A stretch of 64,000 nucleotides of DNA from NORP23 sp050302475 (GCA_050302475.1 JBNLBF010000015.1:1-64000), one strand, 5' to 3'; shown: positions 12,259 to 21,142, counted from the stretch's first letter. Translations and numbers: made by a program. The notes: a model not told the origin generated them from the sequence alone.

Positions 12259-13167
12259 TTACGTTTTTATCAGGAATCTACGTGCATAAAGTCGCGGTAA
12301 AGCTAAAATTCCAGTAAAAATATAGACATAACGACTGCCAGACAGCATCGCGATAATGCCACCCAGCGCAATCCCGCCTAAGCCCAACAGCGTCATGGCA
12401 CTGGGGATTTCGTCAAACCACAAGTAACCGACCGGAATCGCGAAAACGATGTTAAAATAGAAAAATGGTGCGAGAACGGATGCATCAGCACGATTGTAGG
12501 CGGCGATAGTCAGAAAATGACAAGCCGCAGACACAATACCGAGGCTGAGGATAAATCCAAAATCACCCCAACTCATGTCGGGAAAACCGCCAAAGAAGGC
12601 GAGCGGAATGATTAAGGCGGATCCCAAAAGACATTGAATAATCAGCGATGAAAACGCGTCCCCGCTGTCGCACGCCCGTCGCGTTGCGGCAAGATAGCCC
12701 CCCAACAATGTCCCGCCTGTGAGCGCAAGGAATGTGCCAAACTCAAGGCTCCCTTCCGGGCGCAGAATCACGAAAGCCCCGGCAAATGACAGCGCAGAGC
12801 CAATAAGCCGCGGTGCGTCCAGTCTTTCCCGGAACAGCACCACCGACAACAACGAGGCAACAACCGGTGCGATCAGGAAACCGCCCACCGCCTTGGCAAG
12901 TTCCACCATCGACAGGGCAGAGATCATCGCCACCATTGCCCCCATCATCAGCGCGGTCCGCCAGACCTGCCCAAACCTGTCGTGATGGGGAATAGATACC
13001 GGATGGCGCATCAGAACCGCTGCCACAAGTGCCATCACCCCGGCAGAAAAATACCGGGCGAAAACGATAAAAAATGCTGTGTGTCCGGTTGTCAGCGACT
13101 TCGAAAGCCCATCTGTCAGTGGCGTCAGAGCCATTGCCAGAACCAGAAAGCCTATCCCTGCTCTCAT
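12259..13167 (-). CDS. DMT superfamily (EamA) transporter
   Basis: A 302-residue integral membrane protein with about ten hydrophobic helices and an internal repeat of two EamA halves, as in drug/metabolite exporters. Typical segments are FIVFARYFSAG in the first half and the small-residue-rich LLGLGGIALGGIIAM in the second. The substrate cannot be told from sequence. A sequence fitting the CtrA consensus lies 42 bases upstream of the ATG at 13167. Confidence 0.9.
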   Translation of the reverse strand: MRAGIGFLVLAMALTPLTDGLSKSLTTGHTAFFIVFARYFSAGVMALVAAVLMRHPVSIPHHDRFGQVWRTALMMGAMVAMISALSMVELAKAVGGFLIAPVVASLLSVVLFRERLDAPRLIGSALSFAGAFVILRPEGSLEFGTFLALTGGTLLGGYLAATRRACDSGDAFSSLIIQCLLGSALIIPLAFFGGFPDMSWGDFGFILSLGIVSAACHFLTIAAYNRADASVLAPFFYFNIVFAIPVGYLWFDEIPSAMTLLGLGGIALGGIIAMLSGSRYVYIFTGILALPRLYARRFLIKT

Positions 13168-13208
13168 ACCACCTGCCTTGAAAACAGGTTGTGCCTATCT
13201 GCACCAGG

Positions 13209-13224
13209 TTAATGAAAGGTTAAC
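13209..13224 (-). promoter_or_regulatory. CtrA-box-like site upstream of the DMT transporter
   Basis: On the minus strand the sequence reads TTAA, seven bases, then TTAAC, matching the alphaproteobacterial CtrA consensus TTAA-N7-TTAAC. It lies about 42 bases before the start of the transporter gene. A match of this kind is expected about once or less by chance in a window this size, so it is only a candidate. Confidence 0.35.
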
Positions 13225-13233
13225 GGAGGTCGT

Positions 13234-13995
13234 TCAAAGGTTAAGCGGCTTACCGTCCCGCAATATCTCGCGGGCTGCGTCGGTATAATCATCACCGTCA
13301 TATTCGTGCCGCTCACCCTGATGAATGATCAGCGGCGGTAGCAACTTCAACGGTCCGTGCGCGTCCTTGCGGGCGCGGACAACGACCCGGCCCGCTTCGC
13401 GCCCAACGCGGGCGCTAAGCGGTTTGATCCGAATGTCCCCGACACGTCCTTGCATCGCGGACAGAATATCATCCAACCGCTCGGCCCTGTGAATCAGCGT
13501 GAAATGCCCCTTGGGCGCCACGCGACGAAGGGCGATGTCAATCCAGTGAGAGATGGACAGCTCTCCCTCGCGATGGGATGTGGCGCGGCCTGTATCCGCT
13601 GGCGCTGTGGTCTTTTCATCCTCGTAAAATGGCGGGTTGATCAACACTTCGTCGAACCTCTGGGATTTTACTTCTGACGGAAGGTCAGCGATATTCGCCC
13701 GATACAGCGAAATACTTATGTCGTTTTCCTGCGCATTTCTGTTGGCGAGGGCGGCATAGTCCGATTGCAACTCCACCCCGTGTAGTACTAATTCCGGTTG
13801 CCGCGCCGCCAGACAGAGCAATGCGGTCCCGACACCGCACCCCAACTCCAACACCGTCGCCCCAGGTTCCGCGCAGACAGCAGCGGCCAGAAACACCGGG
13901 TCAGTCGCGGCGCGATAGCCTTCGCGAGGTTGCAAGATATTGATACGCCCACCGAGGAACGCATCGCGACTAAGCTGATCCTCGTCAAAGTTCAT
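13234..13995 (-). CDS. tRNA1(Val) A37 N6-methyltransferase-like protein (COG4123)
   Basis: A 253-residue Rossmann-fold methyltransferase. The SAM-binding motif I is VLELGCGVGTA, and the NPPF motif (LINPPFYED) marks enzymes that methylate exocyclic amino groups such as adenine N6. Length and motif order fit COG4123 (TrmN6/YfiC), so tRNA is the likely substrate, but family members are diverse. It is translationally coupled to the DUF2007 gene upstream (ATGA at 13992-13995). Confidence 0.85.
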   Translation of the reverse strand: MNFDEDQLSRDAFLGGRINILQPREGYRAATDPVFLAAAVCAEPGATVLELGCGVGTALLCLAARQPELVLHGVELQSDYAALANRNAQENDISISLYRANIADLPSEVKSQRFDEVLINPPFYEDEKTTAPADTGRATSHREGELSISHWIDIALRRVAPKGHFTLIHRAERLDDILSAMQGRVGDIRIKPLSARVGREAGRVVVRARKDAHGPLKLLPPLIIHQGERHEYDGDDYTDAAREILRDGKPLNL

Positions 13996-14210
13996 CTTGT
14001 GCTAAGTTCGATGTCGTTATCACGCAGGATGGCTTTGGCACGGAACAAATGCTCGTCCGCGACCATCATCCGGCGTGGGAACAGGCCTATTCCGCCCTCC
14101 ATCACACTCATGTTTACGTCCATGACAAAGGGCTCTATATCTTCTGCCCGAAGCAGAGCGCTGGCGAATGCGATAATTGTCGGATCGTTGCTGCGGATCA
14201 ATTCTTTCAT
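13992..14210 (-). CDS. DUF2007 small protein
   Basis: A 72-residue protein with the DUF2007 pattern: an N-terminal segment NDPTIIAFASALLRAEDIEPFV, too even to suggest membrane insertion, and the C-terminal RMMVADEHLFRAKAIL. DUF2007 proteins are called putative signal transducers on weak grounds. It precedes and overlaps the methyltransferase gene by four bases and is divergent from the polyprenyl synthase gene, an arrangement often kept in Rhodobacteraceae. Confidence 0.85.
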   Translation of the reverse strand: MKELIRSNDPTIIAFASALLRAEDIEPFVMDVNMSVMEGGIGLFPRRMMVADEHLFRAKAILRDNDIELSTR

Positions 14211-14255
14211 GGGGCGAGAATACGTCCCATTCGTTGCAAGGTCGAGGGGATTTGC

Positions 14256-15248
14256 ATGTCAAACGCCGAGGGAGTTTTTGAACGACTTCAACAGCTTCTC
14301 GCCAATGATATGGAGGCCGTGAACGCCCTGATCCGCGATCGGATGGCGAGCGAAAACGCGCCCCGCATTCCCGAAGTTACCGCCCATCTGGTGGAGGCCG
14401 GCGGCAAACGTCTACGCCCCCTGCTGACGCTGGCAAGTGCGCGGATGTGTGGTTATGACGGCGCGGATCATGTGAAACTCGCAGCCACGGTGGAATTCAT
14501 TCACACGGCGACACTTCTCCATGACGATGTGGTTGACGAGAGTGCTCAGCGGCGCGGACGCCCGACCGCAAACCTGCTATGGGACAATAAATCCTCCGTT
14601 CTTGTAGGCGATTATCTGTTCGCGCGAAGCTTCCAGTTGATGGTGGAAACAAACAGCCTTCGGGTGCTGGATATTCTGGCCAACGCAGCCGCCGTGATTG
14701 CCGAGGGCGAGGTCCTACAATTGTCGGCTGCTGCCAACACCGACACAACCGAGGACACCTATATCCGCGTCGTGCGAGGCAAAACCGCCGCCCTGTTCGC
14801 CGCCGCGTGTGAGGTGGGTGGGGTCATTTCCGGTGTAGACGAAACCCAGATCGCTGCCCTTCGCGATTATGGCGATGCGCTCGGGATTGCTTTTCAGATC
14901 GTTGACGACCTGTTGGATTACGGTGGCGCTAGTGCCGCACTTGGCAAAAACACCGGCGATGATTTCCGCGAGGGCAAACTGACCCTGCCGGTCATCCAGT
15001 CTATCGCCGCTGCGGATCGCAAGGAACGGGAATTCTGGGACCGCGTGATCGGCAAGGGCAAGCAGGAAGAAGGGGATCTGGATCACGCACTGTCCTTGAT
15101 GGCAAAACACGGGGCGCTGGAAACCACACGCGACAAGGCGCTGGGATATGCGGAACAGGCGCAGTCGGCGCTTGCGCCTCTCCCCGAGGGCGAACTTAAA
15201 ACCTTGTTGGTCGAGCTGGTGGATTTCGTCGTTTCCCGCGTGCGCTGA
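14256..15248 (+). CDS. ispB: Long-chain polyprenyl diphosphate synthase (ubiquinone side chain)
   Basis: A 330-residue trans-prenyltransferase. It carries the first Asp-rich motif LLHDDVVDE (D90-D94), followed by RRG, and the second, QIVDDLLD, near residue 218; both bind Mg-diphosphate. It extends farnesyl or geranylgeranyl diphosphate with isopentenyl diphosphate. The chain is likely decaprenyl, since alphaproteobacteria usually make ubiquinone-10, though length cannot be read from sequence. ATG 14256 follows GAGGGGA; upstream in-frame starts run into the divergent DUF2007 gene. Confidence 0.92.
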   Translation: MSNAEGVFERLQQLLANDMEAVNALIRDRMASENAPRIPEVTAHLVEAGGKRLRPLLTLASARMCGYDGADHVKLAATVEFIHTATLLHDDVVDESAQRRGRPTANLLWDNKSSVLVGDYLFARSFQLMVETNSLRVLDILANAAAVIAEGEVLQLSAAANTDTTEDTYIRVVRGKTAALFAAACEVGGVISGVDETQIAALRDYGDALGIAFQIVDDLLDYGGASAALGKNTGDDFREGKLTLPVIQSIAAADRKEREFWDRVIGKGKQEEGDLDHALSLMAKHGALETTRDKALGYAEQAQSALAPLPEGELKTLLVELVDFVVSRVR

Positions 15249-15902
15249 TCAGAACGGCGGTTCGGCATGAAAGCTGATCCGCTCTCCACTGTCTGGATGA
15301 GTAACGGTCAAATCGGAAGAATGCAAATGCAGCCGGTCGGCGGCAGCCAGCGCCTCGCCATCCGCGTAGAACCGGTCACCGATGATCGGAAAGCCCATCG
15401 CCAGCATATGCACCCGTAACTGATGTGTGCGCCCCGTGTAAGGTTCAAGGCGCAGATAGGTTGTATGCTCCCGCCGCTCCAACACCTCGAAATTCGTGCG
15501 GGATGGTTTGCCATGTTTGAAGCTGACCTTCTGCTTCGGTTTCTGTTCCCAATCGACAATGATTGGCAGGTCCACGTAACCACATATGGCAGCGACATGC
15601 CCCCAGACCTCTGCGATATAAGTTTTTGATGTCTCGCGGTTTTCGAATTGAATTCCCAGCGCACGCCGCGCCGCTTTGGTGCGGGCAAACACCATAACAC
15701 CCGACGTGGCATGGTCTAGCCGGTGCACAAGCTGGATGCCCGGATAAACATCACGCAGGCGGCTTTCCAGACAATCGGCCAGATGTGGGTGTTTACCTGG
15801 AACAGACAGAAGGTCCGCAGGTTTGTTGACGGCAACCAGATGATCATCCTCAAAGACAATATCCAGCGGATCGTTGGGAGGATTATAATCGGCGTGCATC
15901 AC
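15249..15902 (-). CDS. RluA-family RNA pseudouridine synthase
   Basis: A 217-residue catalytic domain without an S4 domain. The motif HRLDHATSG holds the catalytic aspartate, and LRLEPYTGRTHQLRVH is also typical. Small enzymes of this group modify 23S rRNA and tRNA uridines; the exact target cannot be told. A second in-frame ATG at 15899 is possible. It overlaps the bolA stop by four bases and is convergent with ispB, with no gap. Confidence 0.9.
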   Translation of the reverse strand: MMHADYNPPNDPLDIVFEDDHLVAVNKPADLLSVPGKHPHLADCLESRLRDVYPGIQLVHRLDHATSGVMVFARTKAARRALGIQFENRETSKTYIAEVWGHVAAICGYVDLPIIVDWEQKPKQKVSFKHGKPSRTNFEVLERREHTTYLRLEPYTGRTHQLRVHMLAMGFPIIGDRFYADGEALAAADRLHLHSSDLTVTHPDSGERISFHAEPPF

Positions 15903-16156
15903 GCAGAGACATCCAGCGCCAAGGCGTGCACCCGTTCTTCAATTTCGGCCGCCAGAACCTTATAGACGGCACGTTGCCGGGCAACCCTTGACATATCGGC
16001 CAGGGATTCCGATTTCATCACCACCCGAAAATGCGTTTCCCCGCCCTCGCGATAGCCGCCATGACCGCGATGCTGCTCGCTCTCATCAATCACTTCAAGG
16101 TGCGTCGGCGCGAAAGCTTCCGTTAATTTTTGCGTTATTCTTGCGGTATAAGTCAT
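15899..16156 (-). CDS. bolA: BolA family protein
   Basis: An 85-residue protein. The helix-turn signature VKSESLADMSRVARQRAV-like segment and HLEVIDESEQHRGH contain the invariant histidines used with monothiol glutaredoxins to bind a [2Fe-2S] cluster. It starts at ATG 16156, with GGAGGG just upstream; a longer frame to 16282 has no support. Roles in iron-sulfur trafficking or stress response are known for the family. It is divergent from the J-domain gene. Confidence 0.9.
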   Translation of the reverse strand: MTYTARITQKLTEAFAPTHLEVIDESEQHRGHGGYREGGETHFRVVMKSESLADMSRVARQRAVYKVLAAEIEERVHALALDVSA

Positions 16157-16250
16157 ATGCCCTCCGTGTTTTTTAACTTCGGGACTTGGAACCCCGCGCA
16201 CAAGGTGTATTGTGTTCGCCCTGAGTCGAAAAGGTGAAAGGATAGCCACG

Positions 16251-16904
16251 ATGGCCCAGCGCTCGCCGTTTGATTTTGACATCTCGGTATCGGCCGATAA
16301 AAAGCGCCGCGCGAAAAAACGTGGCCTGTCAGGGGCTATCGAAACCTCTGCCCGCCAGTGCGAGCATGACGGTTGTCAGGAGGCAGGAAAATTCCGCGCG
16401 CCCAAAAGTCCCGATAACCTCGAAGACTTTTTCTGGTTCTGCAAGGACCATATCCGCGAGTATAACAAGAAGTGGAACTTCTTCGAAAACCACTCGCCGG
16501 AGGAGCTGGAAGAACATGTAAATTCCGACCGGGTCTGGGGGCGCGATACCAAACCCTTCAAAGAAGCGATCAGCCGCGGGACCGACGGGCACCCGGAAGG
16601 AAACGCCTTCAAACGCTTCGGCTTCGATGATCCTTACGAGGTGCTTGGCGAAAACGCCACGATCAACCCCGCTACAGGGGCCCGCGCCCAGCAACGCCGC
16701 CTGCCGGCGACCGAACGCAAAGCGCTGGAAATTCTGGGGGCCGAGGACAGCATGACCAAGGCGGAGATCCGCAAAGCCTACAAATCCATGGTCAAGGCGA
16801 TGCATCCCGACCTGAACGGTGGTCGCCGCGACGACGAAGAACGCCTCGCCGAGGTTGTCTGGGCATGGGACCAGATCAAAGGGAGCCGCAGCTTCCGCGA
16901 ATAG
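16251..16904 (+). CDS. J-domain (DnaJ-class) protein with Cys/His-rich N-terminal part
   Basis: A 217-residue protein. The C-terminal 60 residues are a J domain: ALEILGAEDSMTKAEIRKAY, then KAMHPDLNGG with the HPD motif (H185-D187) that stimulates DnaK ATPase. The N-terminal part has CEHDGC and, after about 30 residues, FWFCKDH, a spacing that could bind zinc. There is no Gly/Phe region or classic zinc-finger set, so this is a specialised co-chaperone. ATG 16251 follows AAAGGAT. It lies between bolA and the cobS region, a placement I associate with Rhodobacterales. Confidence 0.88.
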   Translation: MAQRSPFDFDISVSADKKRRAKKRGLSGAIETSARQCEHDGCQEAGKFRAPKSPDNLEDFFWFCKDHIREYNKKWNFFENHSPEELEEHVNSDRVWGRDTKPFKEAISRGTDGHPEGNAFKRFGFDDPYEVLGENATINPATGARAQQRRLPATERKALEILGAEDSMTKAEIRKAYKSMVKAMHPDLNGGRRDDEERLAEVVWAWDQIKGSRSFRE

Positions 16905-16919
16905 GGGCGCATCCCCGTG

Positions 16920-17336
16920 CTAGCCATCCCGACCGGGTTCGTCCGGATTGCTTGAAAATAGCGCGATCTTGTTGCCCTGCGGATCGCGCATGTAGCCAAC
17001 ATAGAAATTTGGTCCGTAGGCTGCACGAAAACCCGGCGCGCCATCGTCACTCCCGCCCGCCGCAAGGGCAGCCGCGTGAAGGTCACGAACCTGCTGTTGC
17101 GACCGCGCCTGAAAGGCAACCATGTTACCGTTTCCAGCCAGCGCCGGATCACCATCAAATGGATATTTGACATAGAAATCCGGCTGGGTCGGGACCTCCC
17201 CTTCCGGGACGGGCAGCGCGAAACTCAACTCCCCTTTATAATGCTCCAGCTCATACCCGAGCGCGGGCAGGAAGGCGGTATAAAACCGTTCCGCGCGCAC
17301 CATGTCGTCAACACCTACGGTGACATATGCAATCAT
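16920..17336 (-). CDS. VOC (glyoxalase/bleomycin-resistance) family protein
   Basis: A 138-residue protein with two beta-alpha-beta-beta-beta units of the vicinal-oxygen-chelate fold. The N-terminal VTVGVDDMVRAERFYTAFL and C-terminal FYVGYMRDPQGNKIALF are typical. Such proteins include metal-dependent lyases, dioxygenases and drug-binding proteins; the substrate cannot be assigned. ATG 17336 is preceded by AAAGGAT. It is divergent from cobS, with 175 bases between starts. Confidence 0.85.
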   Translation of the reverse strand: MIAYVTVGVDDMVRAERFYTAFLPALGYELEHYKGELSFALPVPEGEVPTQPDFYVKYPFDGDPALAGNGNMVAFQARSQQQVRDLHAAALAAGGSDDGAPGFRAAYGPNFYVGYMRDPQGNKIALFSSNPDEPGRDG

Positions 17337-17388
17337 GTTGCCATATCCTTTCCGGTCGTTGTGCCGGGATAAGATGGTCAGGGTAGGT

Positions 17389-17494
17389 GAACAGGCTGTT
17401 CCGCTCAAGAGTTGCGACGTCAGCCCCCCTTGCACACCGTTCCAGAATCCTCCAAAAGCGAGGCTGTATATCCCGGGCCGTCCGGTCCGGACCG
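17389..17494. promoter_or_regulatory. Two palindromes between the VOC gene and cobS
   Basis: An inverted repeat GAACAG-G-CTGTTC lies at 17389-17401 and a perfect 12-base palindrome CGGTCCGGACCG at 17483-17494, the latter 17 bases before the cobS ATG. Either could be an operator in the divergent promoter region. I do not recognise a cobalamin riboswitch there. Confidence 0.35.
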
Positions 17495-17511
17495 AAATAA
17501 TGGAAGATGTT

Positions 17512-18483
17512 ATGGCTGATCTCGATAAACCGACCGAAAGTTTAAGTGTGCGCGAATTGTTCGGAATTGATTCCGACATGACCGTGAATGGATTTGCGGA
17601 TCGGACGGACCGTGTGCCGGAAATCGACAGCACATACAAGTTTGACCCGGAGACGACGCTGGCGATTTTGGCGGGTTTTCGTAACAACCGCCGCGTGATG
17701 ATTCAGGGGTATCACGGGACCGGGAAATCGACCCATATCGAGCAAGTCGCCGCACATCTGAACTGGCCCTGTGTGCGGGTGAACCTCGACAGCCATATCA
17801 GCCGTATCGACCTGATCGGAAAAGACGCGATCAAGCTGCGCGATGGCAAGCAGGTCACCGAATTCCAGGAAGGCATCCTGCCCTGGGCCTTGCGCAACCC
17901 GTGCGCCATCGTTTTTGACGAATATGACGCCGGTCGCCCGGATGTGATGTTCGTGATCCAGCGCGTGCTGGAGGTGGATGGTAAGTTGACGCTTCTCGAC
18001 CAGAATGAAATCATCACTCCGCACCCGTCTTTCCGCCTGTTTGCTACCGCCAACACAGTGGGTCTGGGCGATACGACCGGCCTTTACCATGGCGTGCAGC
18101 AGATCAACCAAGCGCAGATGGACCGTTGGTCGATTGTCGCCACGCTGAACTATCTGTCCCACGACGCCGAAGTGGCAATCGTGTTGGGTAAGGCCCCGCA
18201 TTACAATTCCGAAAAGGGTCGCGAGACGATCAATCACATGGTGACGGTTGCAGACCTGACACGAACCGCGTTCATGAATGGCGATATTTCGACCGTTATG
18301 TCTCCACGGACTGTCATTACTTGGGCGCAGAATGCCGAGATTTTCAAAGATGTCGGATTCGCCTTCCGCCTCACGTTCCTCAACAAATGTGACGAGCTGG
18401 AACGCCAGACAGTTGCCGAATTCTATCAGCGTTGCTTTGACGAGGAACTTCCGGAAAGCGCTGTGAGTTTGAGCCTTGGCTAA
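17512..18483 (+). CDS. cobS: Cobaltochelatase subunit CobS (MoxR-like AAA+ ATPase)
   Basis: A 323-residue AAA+ ATPase. Walker A is GYHGTGKST (about residues 66-74) and Walker B is AIVFDEYDAG (about 133-142). With CobT and CobN it inserts Co2+ into hydrogenobyrinic acid a,c-diamide in aerobic B12 synthesis; cobN is not in this window. ATG 17512 follows GGAAG; ATG 17500 is possible. The 3' end overlaps the next small gene by eight bases, so the cobS-unknown-cobT block is probably one transcript. Confidence 0.95.
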   Translation: MADLDKPTESLSVRELFGIDSDMTVNGFADRTDRVPEIDSTYKFDPETTLAILAGFRNNRRVMIQGYHGTGKSTHIEQVAAHLNWPCVRVNLDSHISRIDLIGKDAIKLRDGKQVTEFQEGILPWALRNPCAIVFDEYDAGRPDVMFVIQRVLEVDGKLTLLDQNEIITPHPSFRLFATANTVGLGDTTGLYHGVQQINQAQMDRWSIVATLNYLSHDAEVAIVLGKAPHYNSEKGRETINHMVTVADLTRTAFMNGDISTVMSPRTVITWAQNAEIFKDVGFAFRLTFLNKCDELERQTVAEFYQRCFDEELPESAVSLSLG

Positions 18484-18991
18484 TCACCCCGCATATCGCC
18501 AGTCGGTCCCGCGCACCCGCCGGGCCGGACGCGGCGTGGTCGGTACTACATTGGCCATGGGGCTGATCGTGTTGGGCTCTGGAACACCGTCGGCGGCGCA
18601 AGGGTTAGAACCACTTCCCTATATTCTTGAAGAAACATCGCAGGTGGATTTGCTGACGCGCTGCGCTGGTTTGTTTTTGTCGACTGTAAAATGGGTCGGA
18701 GAGACGCGGCTCGGCGCCGAGAATGCCCGAAATTTCGAGAACGCCTCGGTGCGTTTTGTCGAAGCCGCGATGATTGCTCAAGCCGAACAAGATGGCATAG
18801 AGCAAGGTTCCATCGCGTTCATCGATTTGCAAAATATTATGGTTGATGCCACGAAGGCGATGGAGGAAAAATACCTCTTCCGATACAAAACCTTGTTTGA
18901 GACCAGCGGCTTAACGCTGGAAGAGGACGGATTGTGGAACGCCGACATGGATGCCTGCGCCGTCGTCGCGGGTGGGTTAACCGATGGCTAA
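18476..18991 (+). CDS. Unknown secreted protein lodged between cobS and cobT
   Basis: A 171-residue protein with a TTG start at 18476 that overlaps cobS by eight bases, and an end that overlaps the cobT start by eight. The N-terminus is arginine-rich, followed by a hydrophobic stretch (GTTLAMGLIVLG) and a likely cleavage near PSAAQ. The mature part is mainly helical with two cysteines (LLTRCAGLF and DACAVV) that could form a disulfide. Later starts, such as a GTG near 18536 or ATG 18557, cannot be excluded. I do not recognise the family. The double overlap suggests coupled expression with cobST, but an exported product does not obviously fit cobalt chelation. Confidence 0.7.
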   Translation: MANHPAYRQSVPRTRRAGRGVVGTTLAMGLIVLGSGTPSAAQGLEPLPYILEETSQVDLLTRCAGLFLSTVKWVGETRLGAENARNFENASVRFVEAAMIAQAEQDGIEQGSIAFIDLQNIMVDATKAMEEKYLFRYKTLFETSGLTLEEDGLWNADMDACAVVAGGLTDG

Positions 18992-20843
18992 TCGCAACGA
19001 CAACCCAGCTGAACCGTTCAAAAAGGCGCTGGCAGAGGCGACAAAGACCCTCGCTGACGAGCCTGAACTGAGCGTTTCCTTTACCGTCGACCCGCCGGGT
19101 CTGACGTCGGACACCGCTCGCCTGCCGCAGGTCACCCGCCGTATGACCGCCGAAGAAGTTCTGCGCGCCCGCGGCACGGCAGATGCCTATGCCATGAAGC
19201 TGCGCTATCATGATGACGCCACCCACGCCAAATACCGCCCCGCAGGTGATATGGCCCTGTCGCTTTACGAAGCGATGGAAACCGCCCGGTGCGAGGCAAT
19301 GGGTGCCCGCGCAATGCCCGGCACTGCCAAAAATATTTATGCCAAGCTCGGCGAGGAAGCCGAGCGCGCCGGTCACGACAAAATCCGCAATGTTGAAAAC
19401 GCGCCGCTGGCTGACGCGGCGGGCTATTTCATTCGCGAGATGATTACGGGGCGTAAGCTGCCTGACAGCTGTAATAATGTCCTCGACCTCTGGCGCGGGT
19501 TTATCGAGGGGCAAGCGGGCGACAGTTTCGAAGACATCGCCGATGTTCTGGATGATCAGGCAGCCTTTTCCAAACTGGCCCGGCAGGTGATCAGCGACCT
19601 CGGCTATGGTGATCAACTGGGTGAGGACCCGGACGAACAGAACGAGGATGACGAGAATTCCGCCTCGGAAGACGAGGATAATCAGGAAGATCAGGAAAGC
19701 GGCGAGCAGGAGGATGACGACGATTCCCAATCTGATACCGAAGCGCAAGAGCAGGATCAGATGGAGCAGGAGCAGGCTCATACCACGATGGAGGAGACTG
19801 ACGACGCCGACATGACAGAGGATTCGGAGGTCGAAGACGGTGAGCCGCCCGAGGATCGCCCGCCGCCCCCGCCTGTGTCCGAAGCTGATCCGGACTATAA
19901 GGTCTATACCACTGAATATGATGAAGAAATCACCGCCGAGGAACTCGCCGATCCGGTGGAACTGGAGCGGTTACGCGACTACCTCGACCAACAACTGGAA
20001 CCGCTGAAAGGGGCCGTTAGCCGTCTGGCGAACCGACTGCAGCGCCGCCTGATGGCGCAGCAGAACCGCAGCTGGGAGTTTGATCTGGAGGAAGGCATTC
20101 TGGACGCCGCCCGACTGGCCCGTGTGGTTGCGAACCCGACGACGCCACTGTCCTTCAAGCAGGAACTCGACACCGAATTCCGCGATACGGTGGTGACGTT
20201 GCTCTTGGACAATTCCGGGTCCATGCGTGGGCGCCCCATTTCGATTGCCGCGATATGTGCTGACGTTCTGGCGCGAACGCTGGAACGCTGTCAGGTGAAA
20301 TGCGAAATCCTCGGCTTTACGACCCGGGCCTGGAAAGGTGGGCGGGCGCGCGAGGATTGGCTGAATGCCGGACGACCGAACAATCCTGGGCGCCTGAATG
20401 ACCTGCGCCACATTATCTACAAAGCTGCCGATGCGCCTTGGCGGCGAACCCGACCCAATCTGGGTCTGATGATGAAGGAAGGGTTGCTGAAGGAAAATAT
20501 CGACGGAGAGGCGCTGGAATGGGCGCATCGCCGCATGTGTGCCCGGCCCGAGGCTCGGCGCATCCTGATGGTGATTTCAGACGGCGCTCCGGTCGATGAC
20601 AGCACCCTGTCCGTGAACCCGGCAAGCGTTCTGGAAAAGCACCTTCGCGACGTGATCGCGATGATCGAAAAACGCAAATTGGTGGATTTGATTGCCATCG
20701 GTATCGGCCATGACGTGACGCGCTATTACCAGCACGCGGTGACAATTACGGATGTAGAACAGCTGGCTGGCGCGATGACGGAACAGCTGGCGTCCTTGTT
20801 CGAAGAAGACGCGAAGAAGCGCGGAAAGGCGAAAGCGGCCTAG
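18984..20843 (+). CDS. cobT: Cobaltochelatase subunit CobT (VWA domain)
   Basis: A 619-residue protein. An N-terminal domain is followed by a long Asp/Glu-rich linker (about residues 205-310) and a C-terminal von Willebrand A domain. The VWA MIDAS motif is DNSGSMRG near residue 408, with later Thr and Asp positions (GFTTRAW, ISDGAPVDD). CobT works with CobS as the ATP-driven chaperone of CobN. It overlaps the upstream secreted protein gene by eight bases, and its stop overlaps the convergent membrane protein stop in CTAG (20840-20843). Confidence 0.95.
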   Translation: MANRNDNPAEPFKKALAEATKTLADEPELSVSFTVDPPGLTSDTARLPQVTRRMTAEEVLRARGTADAYAMKLRYHDDATHAKYRPAGDMALSLYEAMETARCEAMGARAMPGTAKNIYAKLGEEAERAGHDKIRNVENAPLADAAGYFIREMITGRKLPDSCNNVLDLWRGFIEGQAGDSFEDIADVLDDQAAFSKLARQVISDLGYGDQLGEDPDEQNEDDENSASEDEDNQEDQESGEQEDDDDSQSDTEAQEQDQMEQEQAHTTMEETDDADMTEDSEVEDGEPPEDRPPPPPVSEADPDYKVYTTEYDEEITAEELADPVELERLRDYLDQQLEPLKGAVSRLANRLQRRLMAQQNRSWEFDLEEGILDAARLARVVANPTTPLSFKQELDTEFRDTVVTLLLDNSGSMRGRPISIAAICADVLARTLERCQVKCEILGFTTRAWKGGRAREDWLNAGRPNNPGRLNDLRHIIYKAADAPWRRTRPNLGLMMKEGLLKENIDGEALEWAHRRMCARPEARRILMVISDGAPVDDSTLSVNPASVLEKHLRDVIAMIEKRKLVDLIAIGIGHDVTRYYQHAVTITDVEQLAGAMTEQLASLFEEDAKKRGKAKAA

Positions 20844-21142
20844 AAAATCCGCTTGTCCCGTTTTTTGCGGCCCCAGAACCAGAATATTGCGCCCAGCACC
20901 AGCAGGACCGGAGCCATCGGAGCGAGCAGGATCGGAAAGATGATCCATTCCCACAACCACGGCCCGATATAACGTTCGATAGCAGGTTGCAGCACCTGAA
21001 GCGAGCCGGAATGGATCTGAAACCAGATATCGCCGATCTTGGCGAACCGGAAGGGTTCCGCCTGTGCGGTCGTGGCCTGCCAGTCAAACCAGATGGTCAC
21101 CAGCCCGCCGATGAAAAACAAAAATCCGATGATCCGTTTCAT
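20840..21142 (-). CDS. Small two-helix membrane protein, unknown
   Basis: A 100-residue protein with a hydrophobic N-terminal segment (IIGFLFFIGGLVTIWF) and a second long helix (IIFPILLAPMAPVLLVLGAIFWFW) ending in a basic tail GRKKRDKR, so the C-terminus is probably cytoplasmic. The middle region is likely periplasmic. AGGG precedes the ATG at 21142. It is divergent from the aminopeptidase gene. No family is recognised with confidence. Confidence 0.75.
   Translation of the reverse strand: MKRIIGFLFFIGGLVTIWFDWQATTAQAEPFRFAKIGDIWFQIHSGSLQVLQPAIERYIGPWLWEWIIFPILLAPMAPVLLVLGAIFWFWGRKKRDKRIF

Noticed and set aside
17337..17511. Cobalamin riboswitch before cobS
   Set aside because: The 175-base gap shows no B12-box-like sequence (GCCACTG-type), only short palindromes.
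18476..18620. Twin-arginine (Tat) signal in the cobS-cobT intermediate protein
   Set aside because: There are several arginines but no S-R-R-x-F-L-K-like consensus. A general secretion signal is the simpler reading.
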